The translations under genes were made by a program, and so were the position numbers. This document shows positions 20,069-29,431 of a stretch of 64,000 nucleotides of DNA, piece by piece. Position 1 is the first letter of the stretch, and every line of letters starts with the position of its first letter. A model generated the notes under the pieces. That model did no database searches, was not told the origin of the DNA, and saw nothing but the letters and a program-made list of their open reading frames with translations. Origin of the DNA: Stenotrophomonas beteli (lineage in GTDB: Bacteria; Pseudomonadota; Gammaproteobacteria; Xanthomonadales; Xanthomonadaceae); the NCBI RefSeq assembly GCF_001431665.1, contig NZ_LLXV01000049.1, positions 26,246 to 90,245 of the forward strand, given 5' to 3'.

Positions 20069-22384
20069 ATGAACAGCAGCGAAATCCAGCCCCCCGGATC
20101 CGATCGGATCCGGATAGGCGAGTGCATCGTCACTCTGTCCTCGCGTGAGGTTGAGGTGGTCGGCGCGCGCCGGCCGCGTCGGCTCACGCCGAAGGCGCTG
20201 GGCGTACTGCGCGTGCTGCTGCGGCAGCCGGGCCGCGTGGTCACCCGCGATGAACTGTTCGCGGAGGTGTGGCCGGACACGCTGCCGACCAACGACGTGC
20301 TGACCCAGGCCGTTACCCAGCTGCGCAAAGCGTTCAGCCACGACGAAGACAACGGCCAGGCGTACATCGAGACCATCGCCAAGACCGGTTATCGCCTGCT
20401 GATGCCGGTGCAGGTGCTGGACGACCTGCAGACGCCGCCACCTGCGCCGGTCGACGACGAGGCAGAAGACGCATCGCCGGTGATCGCCGCCGCTCCCATG
20501 CCAGCGGAGGCGTCGCGCCGCCGCTGGCGCCATGTGCGTCGCCGTGTGCTGCTGGCGCTGGGCGTGGTGATGCTGGTGGCGCTGGTGGTACTGACCGCGC
20601 TGCTGTTGCGGCGCGCCCCGGCCAGCAGTTCGCCGGTGGATGCTGCCGTGGAGAACGGCACGCGGGTGATCGGCAGCCCGCAGCGTCCCTATCGGCTGAT
20701 CACCGCGACAAGCGGCTTTGAAACCTATCCCACCCTGTCGCCCGACGGCTCGCTGGTGGCCTACGAAGGCGCCAACGAAGACGGCAATGGCGGCGGTGCG
20801 ATCAAGGTGCAGACCTCGGGCAATGCGCCCGCACGCCAGCTGCTGGTGCCGCCGGCCGGCGCGGTCGATCGTTTCCCGAACTGGTCGCCGGATGGACGTG
20901 AGATCGCCTTTGCACGGTTCTCCGCCGATGGCGGTTGCCAGGTGCTGGTGGCCAGCGCCACCGGTGGCGCGCTGCGCCAGGCCACGCGCTGCGATGGCAC
21001 TGAACTGCTCAGCTTCGACTGGACGCCCGATGGTCGTGGCCTGGTGTTCGGCAGCATGGTCGGGCGCTACGCGCATCGCGGCATCCGCGTGCTGGACCTC
21101 GGCAGTGGGCAGTGGCGCGCGCTGGACTACGGCGTGGACCAGGATGATTTCGACTACGCGCCGCGCTATTCGCCGGACGGGCAGTGGCTGGTGTTCGTGC
21201 GCAATCCGCAGCTGGGCGATCTGTGGCGCGTGCCGGCCAGTGGCGGAACACCCGAGCGCCTCACCAACGAAGCGGCCGAGCTGCGCGGGTGGGCCTGGCT
21301 GGACGATGGCCGTACCATCGTGTTTGGTCGCCGCGTCGACAGTGAAGCGCGGCTCTATTACCTGGATGTAGAGCGCCGCACCCTGCGCGATGCGGGCCTG
21401 GACGATGCGCAGTGGCCGGCCGTGTCGCGCCGTGGCGGCATGCTCGCTTTCGTTCACCGCCGCGCGCAGTTCGGCGTGTTCAAGGTGCCGATCAACGGCA
21501 ATGGCGAGCCCGAACGCCTGTTCGCCTCCAGCGGCCGCGATGGCCAGCCGATGGCGGCACCGGATGGCCGCCAGCTGGTATTCACCTCCGATCGTTCCGG
21601 CAGCTTCGCGCTGTGGTGGGCCGACATGCAGCGACCCGACTCGCTGCGACCGATCGAAGGGCTGCGCCCGGAAGCGCGGCAGGCGCCGGACTGGTCGGCC
21701 GACAGCCGCCAACTGCTGGTGGTCGGCCGCGATGAGCACGGCAGGACCGTGGTCTACGAGATCGCCCCGCGCGATGAACGCCTGCAGCCGTTGCCGGTCC
21801 CCGGCGAGCAGCCGCTGCAGGCACTGTATGGCGCGACGCCGGAGCAGCTGCTGGTGGTTGAACGCGATGCCGACCAGCGCATCCGGCTGAGCCTGTACGA
21901 CCGCAGCGTGCAGCCATGGCGTCGCCTGGGCAGTGTCGACGGCGTTTCGCAGGCGCGCTTCGACCGCAGCACCGGACGGGTCTTGTTCACCCGCTTGGCC
22001 GCCAGCGGCCTGTGGTCGGCCGATGCGGCGTTGTCGCCGGCCAGCGTGCAGCAGATCAGTGATGACCGGCCCAGCCGCTGGCGCTACCGGGCCTGGACGG
22101 TGGCCGGCAGCAATGCGATCGGCTATCTCGGCACGTCCACCACCTGTGGCACCACGTTGATACGGATCCAGGCCGGTCACGAACAGCCCGAACACTGCCT
22201 GGACACGCAGCGCCTCAGCGCAGGCAACGGGCTCAGTGCCAGCGCCGACGGACACCACCTGTTCGTGGCGATGGCGGTCAGTGACGGCGCCGACATCGGC
22301 GTGATGCGTTTGCCCGAACGTGCCCCGGCGCTGTTCCCTGCGTTCTCCAAGTTGTTGTTGTTCAAGGGAAATGGGCCTTCGTAA
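20069..22384 (+). CDS. Membrane-anchored winged-helix regulator with TolB-like beta-propeller
   Basis: A 771-residue one-component sensor of the CadC/ToxR architecture. Residues ~15-105 form an OmpR-type winged helix (LTPKALGVLRVLLRQPGRVVTRDELFAEVWPD ... GYRLLMPV). After a short linker, a single membrane helix spans ~158-178 (VLLALGVVMLVALVVLTALLL), then about 580 periplasmic residues carry repeated PD40-like blades such as YPTLSPDGSLVAYEG, FPNWSPDGREIAFAR and YSPDGQWLVFV. Such proteins bind DNA from the membrane in response to a periplasmic signal; target and signal are unknown. Confidence 0.88.
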   Translation: MNSSEIQPPGSDRIRIGECIVTLSSREVEVVGARRPRRLTPKALGVLRVLLRQPGRVVTRDELFAEVWPDTLPTNDVLTQAVTQLRKAFSHDEDNGQAYIETIAKTGYRLLMPVQVLDDLQTPPPAPVDDEAEDASPVIAAAPMPAEASRRRWRHVRRRVLLALGVVMLVALVVLTALLLRRAPASSSPVDAAVENGTRVIGSPQRPYRLITATSGFETYPTLSPDGSLVAYEGANEDGNGGGAIKVQTSGNAPARQLLVPPAGAVDRFPNWSPDGREIAFARFSADGGCQVLVASATGGALRQATRCDGTELLSFDWTPDGRGLVFGSMVGRYAHRGIRVLDLGSGQWRALDYGVDQDDFDYAPRYSPDGQWLVFVRNPQLGDLWRVPASGGTPERLTNEAAELRGWAWLDDGRTIVFGRRVDSEARLYYLDVERRTLRDAGLDDAQWPAVSRRGGMLAFVHRRAQFGVFKVPINGNGEPERLFASSGRDGQPMAAPDGRQLVFTSDRSGSFALWWADMQRPDSLRPIEGLRPEARQAPDWSADSRQLLVVGRDEHGRTVVYEIAPRDERLQPLPVPGEQPLQALYGATPEQLLVVERDADQRIRLSLYDRSVQPWRRLGSVDGVSQARFDRSTGRVLFTRLAASGLWSADAALSPASVQQISDDRPSRWRYRAWTVAGSNAIGYLGTSTTCGTTLIRIQAGHEQPEHCLDTQRLSAGNGLSASADGHHLFVAMAVSDGADIGVMRLPERAPALFPAFSKLLLFKGNGPS

Positions 22385-22499
22385 TTTTTTCGTCGCGATC
22401 TCGTGGCGAATTCGTGGCGATCTCGTCCAACCTTCCTGACGTGGTACCGCCTGATTTGGCAAAACGGAGGCCTGTACTAGGCAAATCCGTGGTGCCCCC

Positions 22500-23399
22500 A
22501 TGCGTCAACTCTCGCTGGCCGATCGTGGCCAAACCGTCTCCCTGGACCGCGCGCTCGACGATGCCGCGCCGACCTGCCTGGGCGTGGCCCGGCTGGGCAG
22601 CCTGCAGACCGCCGGCACCAGCTTCACTGTCTGGATGCAGGTGCGGGGCAGTTCGTGGGTCGAGGCCAAGGAAGGACGCTTCCGCCTGCGCCAGGGCGAG
22701 TGGATTGCCTTCGAGAAGGAATCACGCCCGTTGGTGCAGGCCGGTCGCAATGGGCTGTGCATCGGCCTGAACCTGAACGTCGAGGCGCTTCGGGTGCTGG
22801 CCGAGATGGCCGACTGCGGTCTGTATGCCGGTCGCGGCCGCATGAACCGCGGTGATGCCCGCGTTGCGCTGCGGCTGTGGCGCGATGCGCTGGCCAGCGG
22901 CATGCCGGCACAGGCACTGCGCCCGTTGCTGCTGCATCTGGCAGGCCTGCAGCGCGGCCTGGCCGACAACGTGCAGCGTTGCCCGGGGCGCTCGCGCAGC
23001 CGCAAGCGGCAGGTGTTCGGCCGCATGCAGCGCGCCCGCCTGTACCTGGAGGGCAACAGCCACCGCGTGGTGCGCATCGGCGAACTGGCCGAGCTGACCA
23101 ACTTCTCCAGCTGGTATCTCTCCAAGACGTTCCAGAGCCTGTACGAGGAAAGCCCGCAGTCGCTATCGGCACGGTTGCGCCTTGAGCGCGCCGCCGATCT
23201 GCTGCGTGACACCGACATGATGGTCGGTGAGGTCGCCGCCGCCAGCGGTTTCGACAACTGCTGCAGCTTCGCGCGTGCGTTCCGCGCCCGCTACGGCCAG
23301 TCCGCATCGCGCTTCAGGGAGAACGGCGGCTTGCTCCCGCCACAATCTGCAAAGTCTCTGGTTGGTTCGCGCAAATACAGCGCTGCAACGCAATCGTAA
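22500..23399 (+). CDS. AraC-family transcriptional regulator
   Basis: A 299-residue regulator. The C-terminal ~100 residues hold the two helix-turn-helix units (IGELAELTNFSSWYLSKTFQSLYEESPQSL and VGEVAAASGFDNCCSFARAFRARYGQSASRFR). The N-terminal ~170 residues are a ligand or dimerisation region of no recognised type. It ends 49 bp before a TonB-dependent receptor gene on the same strand and probably controls it; that is inference from position. Confidence 0.92.
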   Translation: MRQLSLADRGQTVSLDRALDDAAPTCLGVARLGSLQTAGTSFTVWMQVRGSSWVEAKEGRFRLRQGEWIAFEKESRPLVQAGRNGLCIGLNLNVEALRVLAEMADCGLYAGRGRMNRGDARVALRLWRDALASGMPAQALRPLLLHLAGLQRGLADNVQRCPGRSRSRKRQVFGRMQRARLYLEGNSHRVVRIGELAELTNFSSWYLSKTFQSLYEESPQSLSARLRLERAADLLRDTDMMVGEVAAASGFDNCCSFARAFRARYGQSASRFRENGGLLPPQSAKSLVGSRKYSAATQS

Positions 23400-23448
23400 C
23401 GTGCTGGGGTGTTTTAACACGCTGCTAACACGTACCTTGGAGAGATTG

Positions 23449-26298
23449 ATGAACGTTCGTAATCCCGCAGTGCGGTTCGGCTTGCTGCCGGCCGGCATTG
23501 CGCTGGCGCTGGCGCCGGCCTTTGCTTCCGCCCAGGAAGCAAAGGGCACCACCGATCTGGACCGCATTTCGGTCACCGGCTCGCGCATCCGCGGCGCCTC
23601 GGTGGAAACCCAGCAGCCGATCCTGACGATGACCCGTGAATCCCTGGAAAAGCAGGGCTTCTCGAGCGTCGCCGACGTGCTGAACAACCTGACCTCGGCC
23701 GGCTCCCCGGCCATCTCGCGTTCGGAGTCGCTGGCTTCGGGCGAGAACGTGGGCGGCTACTACGTCGACATCCGCAACCTGGGCGCTGAGCGCACCCTGG
23801 TGCTGATGAACGGCAAGCGCCTGGGCGCTTCGACCTCGGGCCTGCAGGACCTGAGCCAGATCCCGATGTCGGCCGTTGAGCGCATCGAGATCCTGAAGGA
23901 TGGCGCTTCGTCGATCTACGGTTCCGACGCCATCGCCGGCGTGGTCAACGTGATCACCCGCAAGAACTTCGACGGCGGCGAAGCCAATGTCTACGTCGGC
24001 CAGTACGGCAAGGGCGACGGCGACACCGAAACCTATTCGATGACCCTCGGTGCCCGCGGCGAGCGCGGCAGCCTGACCCTGTCGGCCGAGTACTCGAAGC
24101 AGGATCCGGTGTGGGCCAAGGACCGCTGGTACAGCCGTGACGGCTCGCTGGGTCCGAACTCGACCTCGGCTGACTGGAGCCCGATCAGCCAGAACGGCAG
24201 CTGGTGCAACCCGAAGCTGTACGACTGCACCAAGTCGAGCGCCGTGTGGCAGACCCTGAACCCGGGTGGCAATCCGAAGAACCCGAACGACTACCACGCG
24301 ATCACCGAAGACGAGTTCGCCAACTCGAACGAGCAGATGACCCTGCTCACCGGTGTGAAGCGCAAGTCGGTCTACATCAACGGCACCTACGACTTCACCG
24401 ATTCGATCAGCCTGAACACCGACGTGCTCTACAACGAGCGCAAGACGTTCCAGCAGATTGCCGGTTACCCGTACCAGTCCGCTTCCAACTCGATCAAGAC
24501 CCCGTTGTCGGCCGCCAGCGCCTTCAACCCGGTCGGCCAGGACGTCAGCTTCCGTCGTCGCCTGTGGGAAGTGCCGCGTACCACTGACAGCCAGCTGAAG
24601 ACCCTGCGCTTCGCTCCGACCCTGACCGGCTTCTTCGAGCTCGGCGGCAAGACCTTCGATTGGGATGTCGGCGCGCTGTGGAACCGCAATGAGTCGATCA
24701 AGAGCAACCGTGGTGACATGAGCCTGATCGGCGCGCGTCAGGCCCTGGGCCCGTCGTTCATCGATGCCGGCGGCGTTGCCCGCTGCGGCACCGCGGCCAG
24801 CCCGATCCTGGGCGACTGCCGCCCGTGGAACCCGCTGCTGCCGTACGGCGTTGATGGCCAGGGCTCGCTGGCGAACCAGGAGCTGCAGGACTTCCTGTTC
24901 CCGACCTTCACCACCCGTGGCGTCACCAAGACCACCAGCTTCACCGCCAACCTGTCCGGTGCCATCGTGACCCTGCCGGCCGGTGACCTGGGCTTCGCCC
25001 TGGGCGTCGAGCACCGCAAGGAAGAAGGCAGCTACGTGCCGGACGCCTTCGCGCAGTCGGGCCAGTCCACCGGCCTGGGCCAGAAGCCGACCCGCGGCGA
25101 ATACGATCTGAACGAGGTCTACCTCGAACTGAACGTGCCGCTGCTGGCCGACATGGCCTTCGCCAAGGAACTGACCTTGAACGTTGCCAGCCGTTATTCG
25201 GACTACAGCAACTTCGGTGGCACCACCAACAGCAAGTTCGGCCTGACCTGGCGTCCGCTGGATGAACTGCTGGTCCGCGGCACCTACGCCGAGGGCTTCC
25301 GCGCTCCGACCATCAGCGACCTGTACGGTGGCCTGAGCTCGAGCTTCGAGTCGTACATCGATCCGTGCGGCGTGAAGGCTCCGGGCAGCGTTGCGGGCAA
25401 TGCCGCGTGCTCCGGCGCGGGCGTGCCGGCCAACTACGTGCAGCTGGGCCAGGCGGGCAAGGAGTGCTCGACGCTGCCGTGCCAGTCGGGTGACCAGTTC
25501 ATTTCGGGTGCCAACCCGAACCTGAAGCCGGAAACCTCCAAGAGCACCACCTTCGGCCTGGTGTGGAGCCCGCGCTGGGTGCAGGGCCTGGACGTCTCGC
25601 TGGATTGGTACAAGTACGAAATCAGCGACATGATCATCGCTGACAGCGTCGACCGCATCCTGCGTGACTGCTACGTGCTGGGCAACTCCGAGCGTTGCTC
25701 GAGCGTGACCCGTGCGGCTGACGGCCACGTCAGTGCGATCACCTACGGCACCGCCAACCTCGGCAAGATGGAAACCGAAGGTTACGACCTGGGCATCAAG
25801 TACCGCCTGCCGGAACTGGCCATCGGTCAGTTCAACATCGACTGGACCACCAGCTACACCTCCAAGTACGACGAGCAGCGCCAGAACAGCGACGGCGACA
25901 ACATCATGGTTGGCCGCGTCAGCGAGCCGGGCCTGTTCCGCGTCCGTTCGAACCTGGGCGTCAACTGGCAGTACGGCGATTTCGGTGTGAACTACACCGC
26001 TCGCTACTACTCCGGCATGAAGGAAAGCTGCATCTCGCTGGATGACGGCTGGTGCGATGCGCCGAACCACATGGCCAACGGCGAGACCGATCCGCTGCGT
26101 CACACCGGCTCCAACACCTTCCACGACCTGCAGGTCAGCTGGAAGGCTCCGTGGGATGCGACCATCGCCCTGGGCGCGAACAACGTGTTCGACCACAAGG
26201 GTTCGCTGCAGTACTCGGCTCCGAACTCGGCGTTCGCCTACTACGGCGGCTTCGATGTGGGTCGCTTCCTGTACATGAAGTACACCCAGCGCTTCTGA
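23449..26298 (+). CDS. TonB-dependent outer-membrane receptor
   Basis: A 949-residue outer-membrane transporter powered through TonB. The signal peptide ends near FASAQ (residue ~26), followed by the plug domain (residues ~38-170; ISVTGSRIRG, DIRNLGAERTLVLMNGKRLG, ERIEILKDGASSIYGSDAIAGVVNVIT) and a 22-strand barrel ending in aromatic Phe (FLYMKYTQRF). There is no STN signalling domain, unlike the receptor at 31271. Several Cys pairs occur in predicted outer loops. Start 23449 follows GGAGAG. The substrate is unknown; this subfamily in Xanthomonads is often linked to peptide or carbohydrate uptake. Confidence 0.94.
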   Translation: MNVRNPAVRFGLLPAGIALALAPAFASAQEAKGTTDLDRISVTGSRIRGASVETQQPILTMTRESLEKQGFSSVADVLNNLTSAGSPAISRSESLASGENVGGYYVDIRNLGAERTLVLMNGKRLGASTSGLQDLSQIPMSAVERIEILKDGASSIYGSDAIAGVVNVITRKNFDGGEANVYVGQYGKGDGDTETYSMTLGARGERGSLTLSAEYSKQDPVWAKDRWYSRDGSLGPNSTSADWSPISQNGSWCNPKLYDCTKSSAVWQTLNPGGNPKNPNDYHAITEDEFANSNEQMTLLTGVKRKSVYINGTYDFTDSISLNTDVLYNERKTFQQIAGYPYQSASNSIKTPLSAASAFNPVGQDVSFRRRLWEVPRTTDSQLKTLRFAPTLTGFFELGGKTFDWDVGALWNRNESIKSNRGDMSLIGARQALGPSFIDAGGVARCGTAASPILGDCRPWNPLLPYGVDGQGSLANQELQDFLFPTFTTRGVTKTTSFTANLSGAIVTLPAGDLGFALGVEHRKEEGSYVPDAFAQSGQSTGLGQKPTRGEYDLNEVYLELNVPLLADMAFAKELTLNVASRYSDYSNFGGTTNSKFGLTWRPLDELLVRGTYAEGFRAPTISDLYGGLSSSFESYIDPCGVKAPGSVAGNAACSGAGVPANYVQLGQAGKECSTLPCQSGDQFISGANPNLKPETSKSTTFGLVWSPRWVQGLDVSLDWYKYEISDMIIADSVDRILRDCYVLGNSERCSSVTRAADGHVSAITYGTANLGKMETEGYDLGIKYRLPELAIGQFNIDWTTSYTSKYDEQRQNSDGDNIMVGRVSEPGLFRVRSNLGVNWQYGDFGVNYTARYYSGMKESCISLDDGWCDAPNHMANGETDPLRHTGSNTFHDLQVSWKAPWDATIALGANNVFDHKGSLQYSAPNSAFAYYGGFDVGRFLYMKYTQRF

Positions 26299-26325
26299 TC
26301 CATCGAAGTGCGGTAGCAACACGAG

Positions 26326-26359
26326 GAGGGCGGGCCGCAAGGTCCGCCCTCTTTCTTTT
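26326..26359 (+). terminator. Intrinsic terminator of the TonB receptor gene
   Basis: The stem GAGGGCGG / CCGCCCTC with a 10 nt loop is followed by TTTCTTTT, 28 bp after the stop codon. This is a well-formed rho-independent terminator. Confidence 0.85.
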
Positions 26360-26384
26360 GCAGGAACGCACGTGCGCGGACCAC

Positions 26385-26413
26385 AAAAAAGGGCGCACCC
26401 GGTGGGTGCGCCC
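26385..26413 (-). terminator. Intrinsic terminator of the HDOD gene
   Basis: On the minus strand AGGGCGCACCC / GGGTGCGCCCT is followed by six T residues, about 30 bp after the HDOD stop codon. Confidence 0.85.
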
Positions 26414-26443
26414 TGCGATTGTCCGTGCGGGTTGGTTCGCCGC

Positions 26444-27565
26444 TCAGGCGTCGCTTGGCACCAGGCCCATCAGTGCGTTGGCATGCTCGCGCCATTGCGG
26501 CAGCCGGTTCAGTACACCTGCGCGCTGCAGGTAGTCCTCATCCACCGGATCGCCGTTGACCAGCGCCAGGGCCACGTGCACCGCGCCGGTCACCCAGAAG
26601 CTGCGCGTGTTGGCGCGCTGCGGCTGCAGATGGAACGCCACCGCTTCGATGATCGGCATCGGCAGGCCCCACAGGCCCAGCAGGTAGGCGCCGGCCTCGG
26701 CGTGACCGGGGCGGGTATCGCCGGCCAGCGCCGGTTCGCTGCGCTCGTTGCGCACGCCCGGCAGCAGCAGGCCGATGTCGGCCAGCAGTGCGGCGGTCGC
26801 GCCCAGCTCGGCGCTGGATTCGGGCAGCAGCCGTGCCGCCAGCCGCGAGGCGAGCAGGGCGCGCTGCTGCAGCGAGTTGCGCTCGGCCGCCGACAATGTC
26901 GGTGCCGAGAATACTTCGCTGGCCAGCACCAGGTCGCGCAGCGTGGACAGGCCCAGGCGCGTCACCGCAGTGCGCAGGTCGGCGATGGTGCGGCCCTGGC
27001 TGAAGAACGCCGAATTGGACAGCTGCAGCACCTTGGCCGCGATCGCCGGATCGGCAGCGACCAGCTTGGCCACGTCGGCGCTGTCGGCATCGTCGTCATG
27101 TTCCAGTGCCTGGGTCAGGCTCAGGTACAGGTGCGGCGGCGAGGGCAGCTTTTCGATGCGGCCGATGGCATCGCGCAGCCGCGGGCTGTCCAGCACCTCG
27201 CGCAGCTCTTCCAGGCTGGTCAGTGCTTCCAGCAGTACTTCCGGCGCCAGTGGCAGCGGCAGGAAGCGGTGGGCGACGCCGATCAGGCGCGCCGGCGGTG
27301 GCCGGTTGCCATGCTGGGCATCGATCAGCGCGATGCGGATGGTCTCCGGGCGCAAGGTCCGGATCTGGCCCAGCAGCGTGGTGGCATTGAGATCGGGCAA
27401 CTGCGGGCAGACGATCACCGCGTCCACGCCCTGCGCAGCCACCACGCTCATCGCGCTGTGGCCATCGGTGGCGGTCAGCGGTTGCCAGTCTTCCCCAAGA
27501 TCGGCAATGAATTCGGTCAGCTCAGCCGGCAGGCTGGCTGCATCCCCAACAAGCAGAATACGCAC
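26444..27565 (-). CDS. HDOD-domain protein with degenerate receiver domain
   Basis: A 373-residue signalling protein. Residues 1-115 look like a CheY-type receiver (RILLVGD ... VDAVIVCPQLPDLN) but the phospho-acceptor Asp position is Cys53, and the conserved Lys is replaced (HRFLPLPLAP), so phosphorylation is unlikely. Residues ~130-320 form an HDOD domain (LPSPPHLYLSLTQ, DPAIAAKVLQLSNSAFF, ITRLG-type TAVTRLGLSTLRDLVL). The GTG start at 27565 is chosen because AGGGGA lies 7 bp upstream; ATG 27622 would add 19 residues. HDOD proteins act in signal output without enzymatic HD residues. Confidence 0.88.
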   Translation of the reverse strand: MRILLVGDAASLPAELTEFIADLGEDWQPLTATDGHSAMSVVAAQGVDAVIVCPQLPDLNATTLLGQIRTLRPETIRIALIDAQHGNRPPPARLIGVAHRFLPLPLAPEVLLEALTSLEELREVLDSPRLRDAIGRIEKLPSPPHLYLSLTQALEHDDDADSADVAKLVAADPAIAAKVLQLSNSAFFSQGRTIADLRTAVTRLGLSTLRDLVLASEVFSAPTLSAAERNSLQQRALLASRLAARLLPESSAELGATAALLADIGLLLPGVRNERSEPALAGDTRPGHAEAGAYLLGLWGLPMPIIEAVAFHLQPQRANTRSFWVTGAVHVALALVNGDPVDEDYLQRAGVLNRLPQWREHANALMGLVPSDA

Positions 27566-27676
27566 GACACATTCCCCTGGCTGTCTCGACGATGGATGTC
27601 GACGACGTGTGAAGTGACGCAATTTACCTAATACGGCGGCAAGAGTGATATGCCGTCGTCATGAAACGTGACCCGC

Positions 27677-27705
27677 ATCGCTCCGGCAGGGCCTGCCGGA
27701 GCGAT
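27677..27705 (-). terminator. Hairpin after the pyrophosphatase gene
   Basis: A 13 bp stem (ATCGCTCCGGCAG / CTGCCGGAGCGAT) begins 12 bp past the ppa stop. It lacks a U-tract; likely a transcript-end structure. Confidence 0.5.
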
Positions 27706-27716
27706 CCGGTTCAGGC

Positions 27717-28253
27717 TCAGGCCTTGCTGTCCAGATGGCGCTGGTGCGCCTCGACCAGGATCTGCTTGGCCTCGGCGGCGCCGCCCCAGCCATCGAGCTT
27801 CACCCACTTGCCCTTTTCCAGGTCCTTGTAGTGCTCGAAGAAGTGGCCGATGCGCTCCAGCCAGTGGCTGGAGACCTGGGCGATGTCTTCGACATGGGCG
27901 TAGCCACTGAAGATCTTCGACACCGGCACCGCCAGGATCTTCTCGTCGCTGCCGGCCTCGTCGCTCATCTTCAGCACGCCGACCGGGCGGCAGCGCACCA
28001 CCGAACCCGGCACCAGCGGCAGCGGCAGCACCACCAGCACGTCGGCCGGGTCACCGTCGCCACACAGGGTGCTCGGCACGTAGCCGTAGTTGCACGGGTA
28101 GCGCATCGGGGTGGACAGGATGCGGTCGACGAAGATCGCGCCGGTTTCCTTGTCCACTTCGTACTTCACCGGCTCCGAGTCCTTCGGGATCTCGATGATG
28201 ACGTTGATTTCTTCCGGCGGGTTCTTGCCGGGCGAGACGAGTTCCAGACCCAT
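27717..28253 (-). CDS. ppa: Inorganic pyrophosphatase, soluble (family I)
   Basis: Cytoplasmic Mg-dependent hydrolysis of PPi to phosphate. At 178 residues it matches bacterial family I enzymes. The signature DGDPADVLVV holds metal-binding Asp residues, with RYPCNYGYVP before it and a C-terminal HYKDLEKGKWVK. Start 28253 (MGLELVSPGKNPPEEINVIIEIPK) matches the family; a longer frame upstream to 28517 is not supported. The window also encodes a membrane PPi pump and a PPi-dependent phosphofructokinase, so three enzymes here draw on PPi. Confidence 0.97.
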   Translation of the reverse strand: MGLELVSPGKNPPEEINVIIEIPKDSEPVKYEVDKETGAIFVDRILSTPMRYPCNYGYVPSTLCGDGDPADVLVVLPLPLVPGSVVRCRPVGVLKMSDEAGSDEKILAVPVSKIFSGYAHVEDIAQVSSHWLERIGHFFEHYKDLEKGKWVKLDGWGGAAEAKQILVEAHQRHLDSKA

Positions 28254-28437
28254 GGGGTACTCCAGGTGGGGATATAGACGGATAGCCCCCCATTTTATGC
28301 CTTTGCCGGGCGCCGTGCAGGGTAGGGCGGCGCCGACCTGCGCGGCCGCCTCCGGCGGAGCGGGCGGGGCGGGGTTTCCCGATGGGTTCGACCCGGTCCC
28401 TGCGGCAGGCTGGACGTCCTTGCCAAGGAGCCTTGCC

Positions 28438-28929
28438 ATGAACTGGAACCGCTTGGGCTGTTGGGCCTTGCTGCTGCTGGCGCCGTTGCCTGCGCTTGCG
28501 CGCGGGGCGCATGTCAATCTGATCGACTATCCCTCCGACGAGGCCGGATGGGACCGCGCCTTTGCACTGGAGGACGCGGTCGCCGGTGAATTCGCCGCGT
28601 GGTGTGCCGACACCTTGTGCGAAGGCGATTACAGCAACTACCGGGTGATGGAGTTCCGCTGCGCCGTGCTCGCCCACCGGGGCACCGTGCAGCGCTGTGT
28701 CTGGGTGGTGGCCGCCAGCGAGCTGGAGGTGCAGCCCGATACGGGACACGTGCGGGTCGACAACGGCAGCTGGGTCTGCCCGGTTGAAATGCAGCCCGGG
28801 GTGCCCGTTGAAGCGTTCTATGCCTCTCTGGAAGCGCCGGGCGGCCTGACCGCGCCTCTGCCCGGGCTCGACCATGGCCTGTTCGATGGGCTGCCTGACT
28901 GCCTGCGCACGCAGGGGAGGGTGGGCTGA
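28438..28929 (+). CDS. Exported six-cysteine protein, paralogue A
   Basis: A 163-residue protein I do not recognise. It has a signal peptide (LLLLAPLPALA/RG, cut near residue 22). The mature part contains CADTLCEG, FRCAV, QRCVWV, WVCPV and a final DCL, spacing shared with the next gene, so three disulfides in the periplasm are likely. It starts after AAGGAG. Its stop overlaps the start of paralogue B (TGATG). The pair lies directly upstream of the ECF sigma factor gene, but a link to iron or haem is only suggested by position. Confidence 0.75.
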   Translation: MNWNRLGCWALLLLAPLPALARGAHVNLIDYPSDEAGWDRAFALEDAVAGEFAAWCADTLCEGDYSNYRVMEFRCAVLAHRGTVQRCVWVVAASELEVQPDTGHVRVDNGSWVCPVEMQPGVPVEAFYASLEAPGGLTAPLPGLDHGLFDGLPDCLRTQGRVG

Positions 28930-29420
28930 TGGGCGGCTTCCGTGCAGGTGGGCTGATGTGTGGCGCGCTGTTGGGCGGCGTGCTGTGCGCCAGTGCCGCG
29001 CAGGCCGCCCCTGTGTTCGTCGACGCGCGCGATTACACCGGCCCGGGCGGCGGCCACGAGCGCTTCCTGGCCGCCGAGCGGCAACTGGTACGCGGCTTTG
29101 ACGCGGTCTGTGGCGATACGTTCTGCGAGGGGCAGTACATCAATCTGTGGGCCATGCGCCTGCGCTGTTCCGTGGAACGGGCCACGGGTGTGGTGGCCCA
29201 GTGTGTGTGGACCTTCGCCGGCAGCGACACCCGGGTACACACCAGTGGCCTGATCACGGTCGACCGTGGGCGCTTCGCCTGTGTGCTGCCGCTGGCGCCG
29301 GGAACACGCCTGGAAGCACTGCTGCAGGCGTGGGAAACAGGGGACGGCCACGACGCATTGCGCGCGCCACTGCCCGGAACGACGGGCAATACCTACGACG
29401 CGCTGGTCGATTGCCTGTAG
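28929..29420 (+). CDS. Exported six-cysteine protein, paralogue B
   Basis: A 163-residue tandem paralogue of the preceding gene, translationally coupled by a TGATG overlap. Signal peptide to about residue 26 (CASAAQA/AP). The cysteine pattern CGDTFCEG, LRCSV, AQCVW, FACVL and terminal DCL aligns one-to-one with paralogue A, while the rest has diverged, pointing to an old duplication under structural constraint. Function unknown; periplasmic or secreted. Confidence 0.75.
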   Translation: MGGFRAGGLMCGALLGGVLCASAAQAAPVFVDARDYTGPGGGHERFLAAERQLVRGFDAVCGDTFCEGQYINLWAMRLRCSVERATGVVAQCVWTFAGSDTRVHTSGLITVDRGRFACVLPLAPGTRLEALLQAWETGDGHDALRAPLPGTTGNTYDALVDCL

Positions 29421-29431
29421 CCAGTGGAATC

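Noticed and set aside
20069..22384. Reading the winged-helix/beta-propeller protein as TolB
   Set aside because: It has an N-terminal OmpR-type DNA-binding domain and a single membrane helix, and no Tol-Pal genes are nearby.
28380..28400. tRNA T-loop-like GGGTTCGACCC sequence upstream of the six-cysteine paralogues
   Set aside because: No matching acceptor, D or anticodon arms can be built around it.
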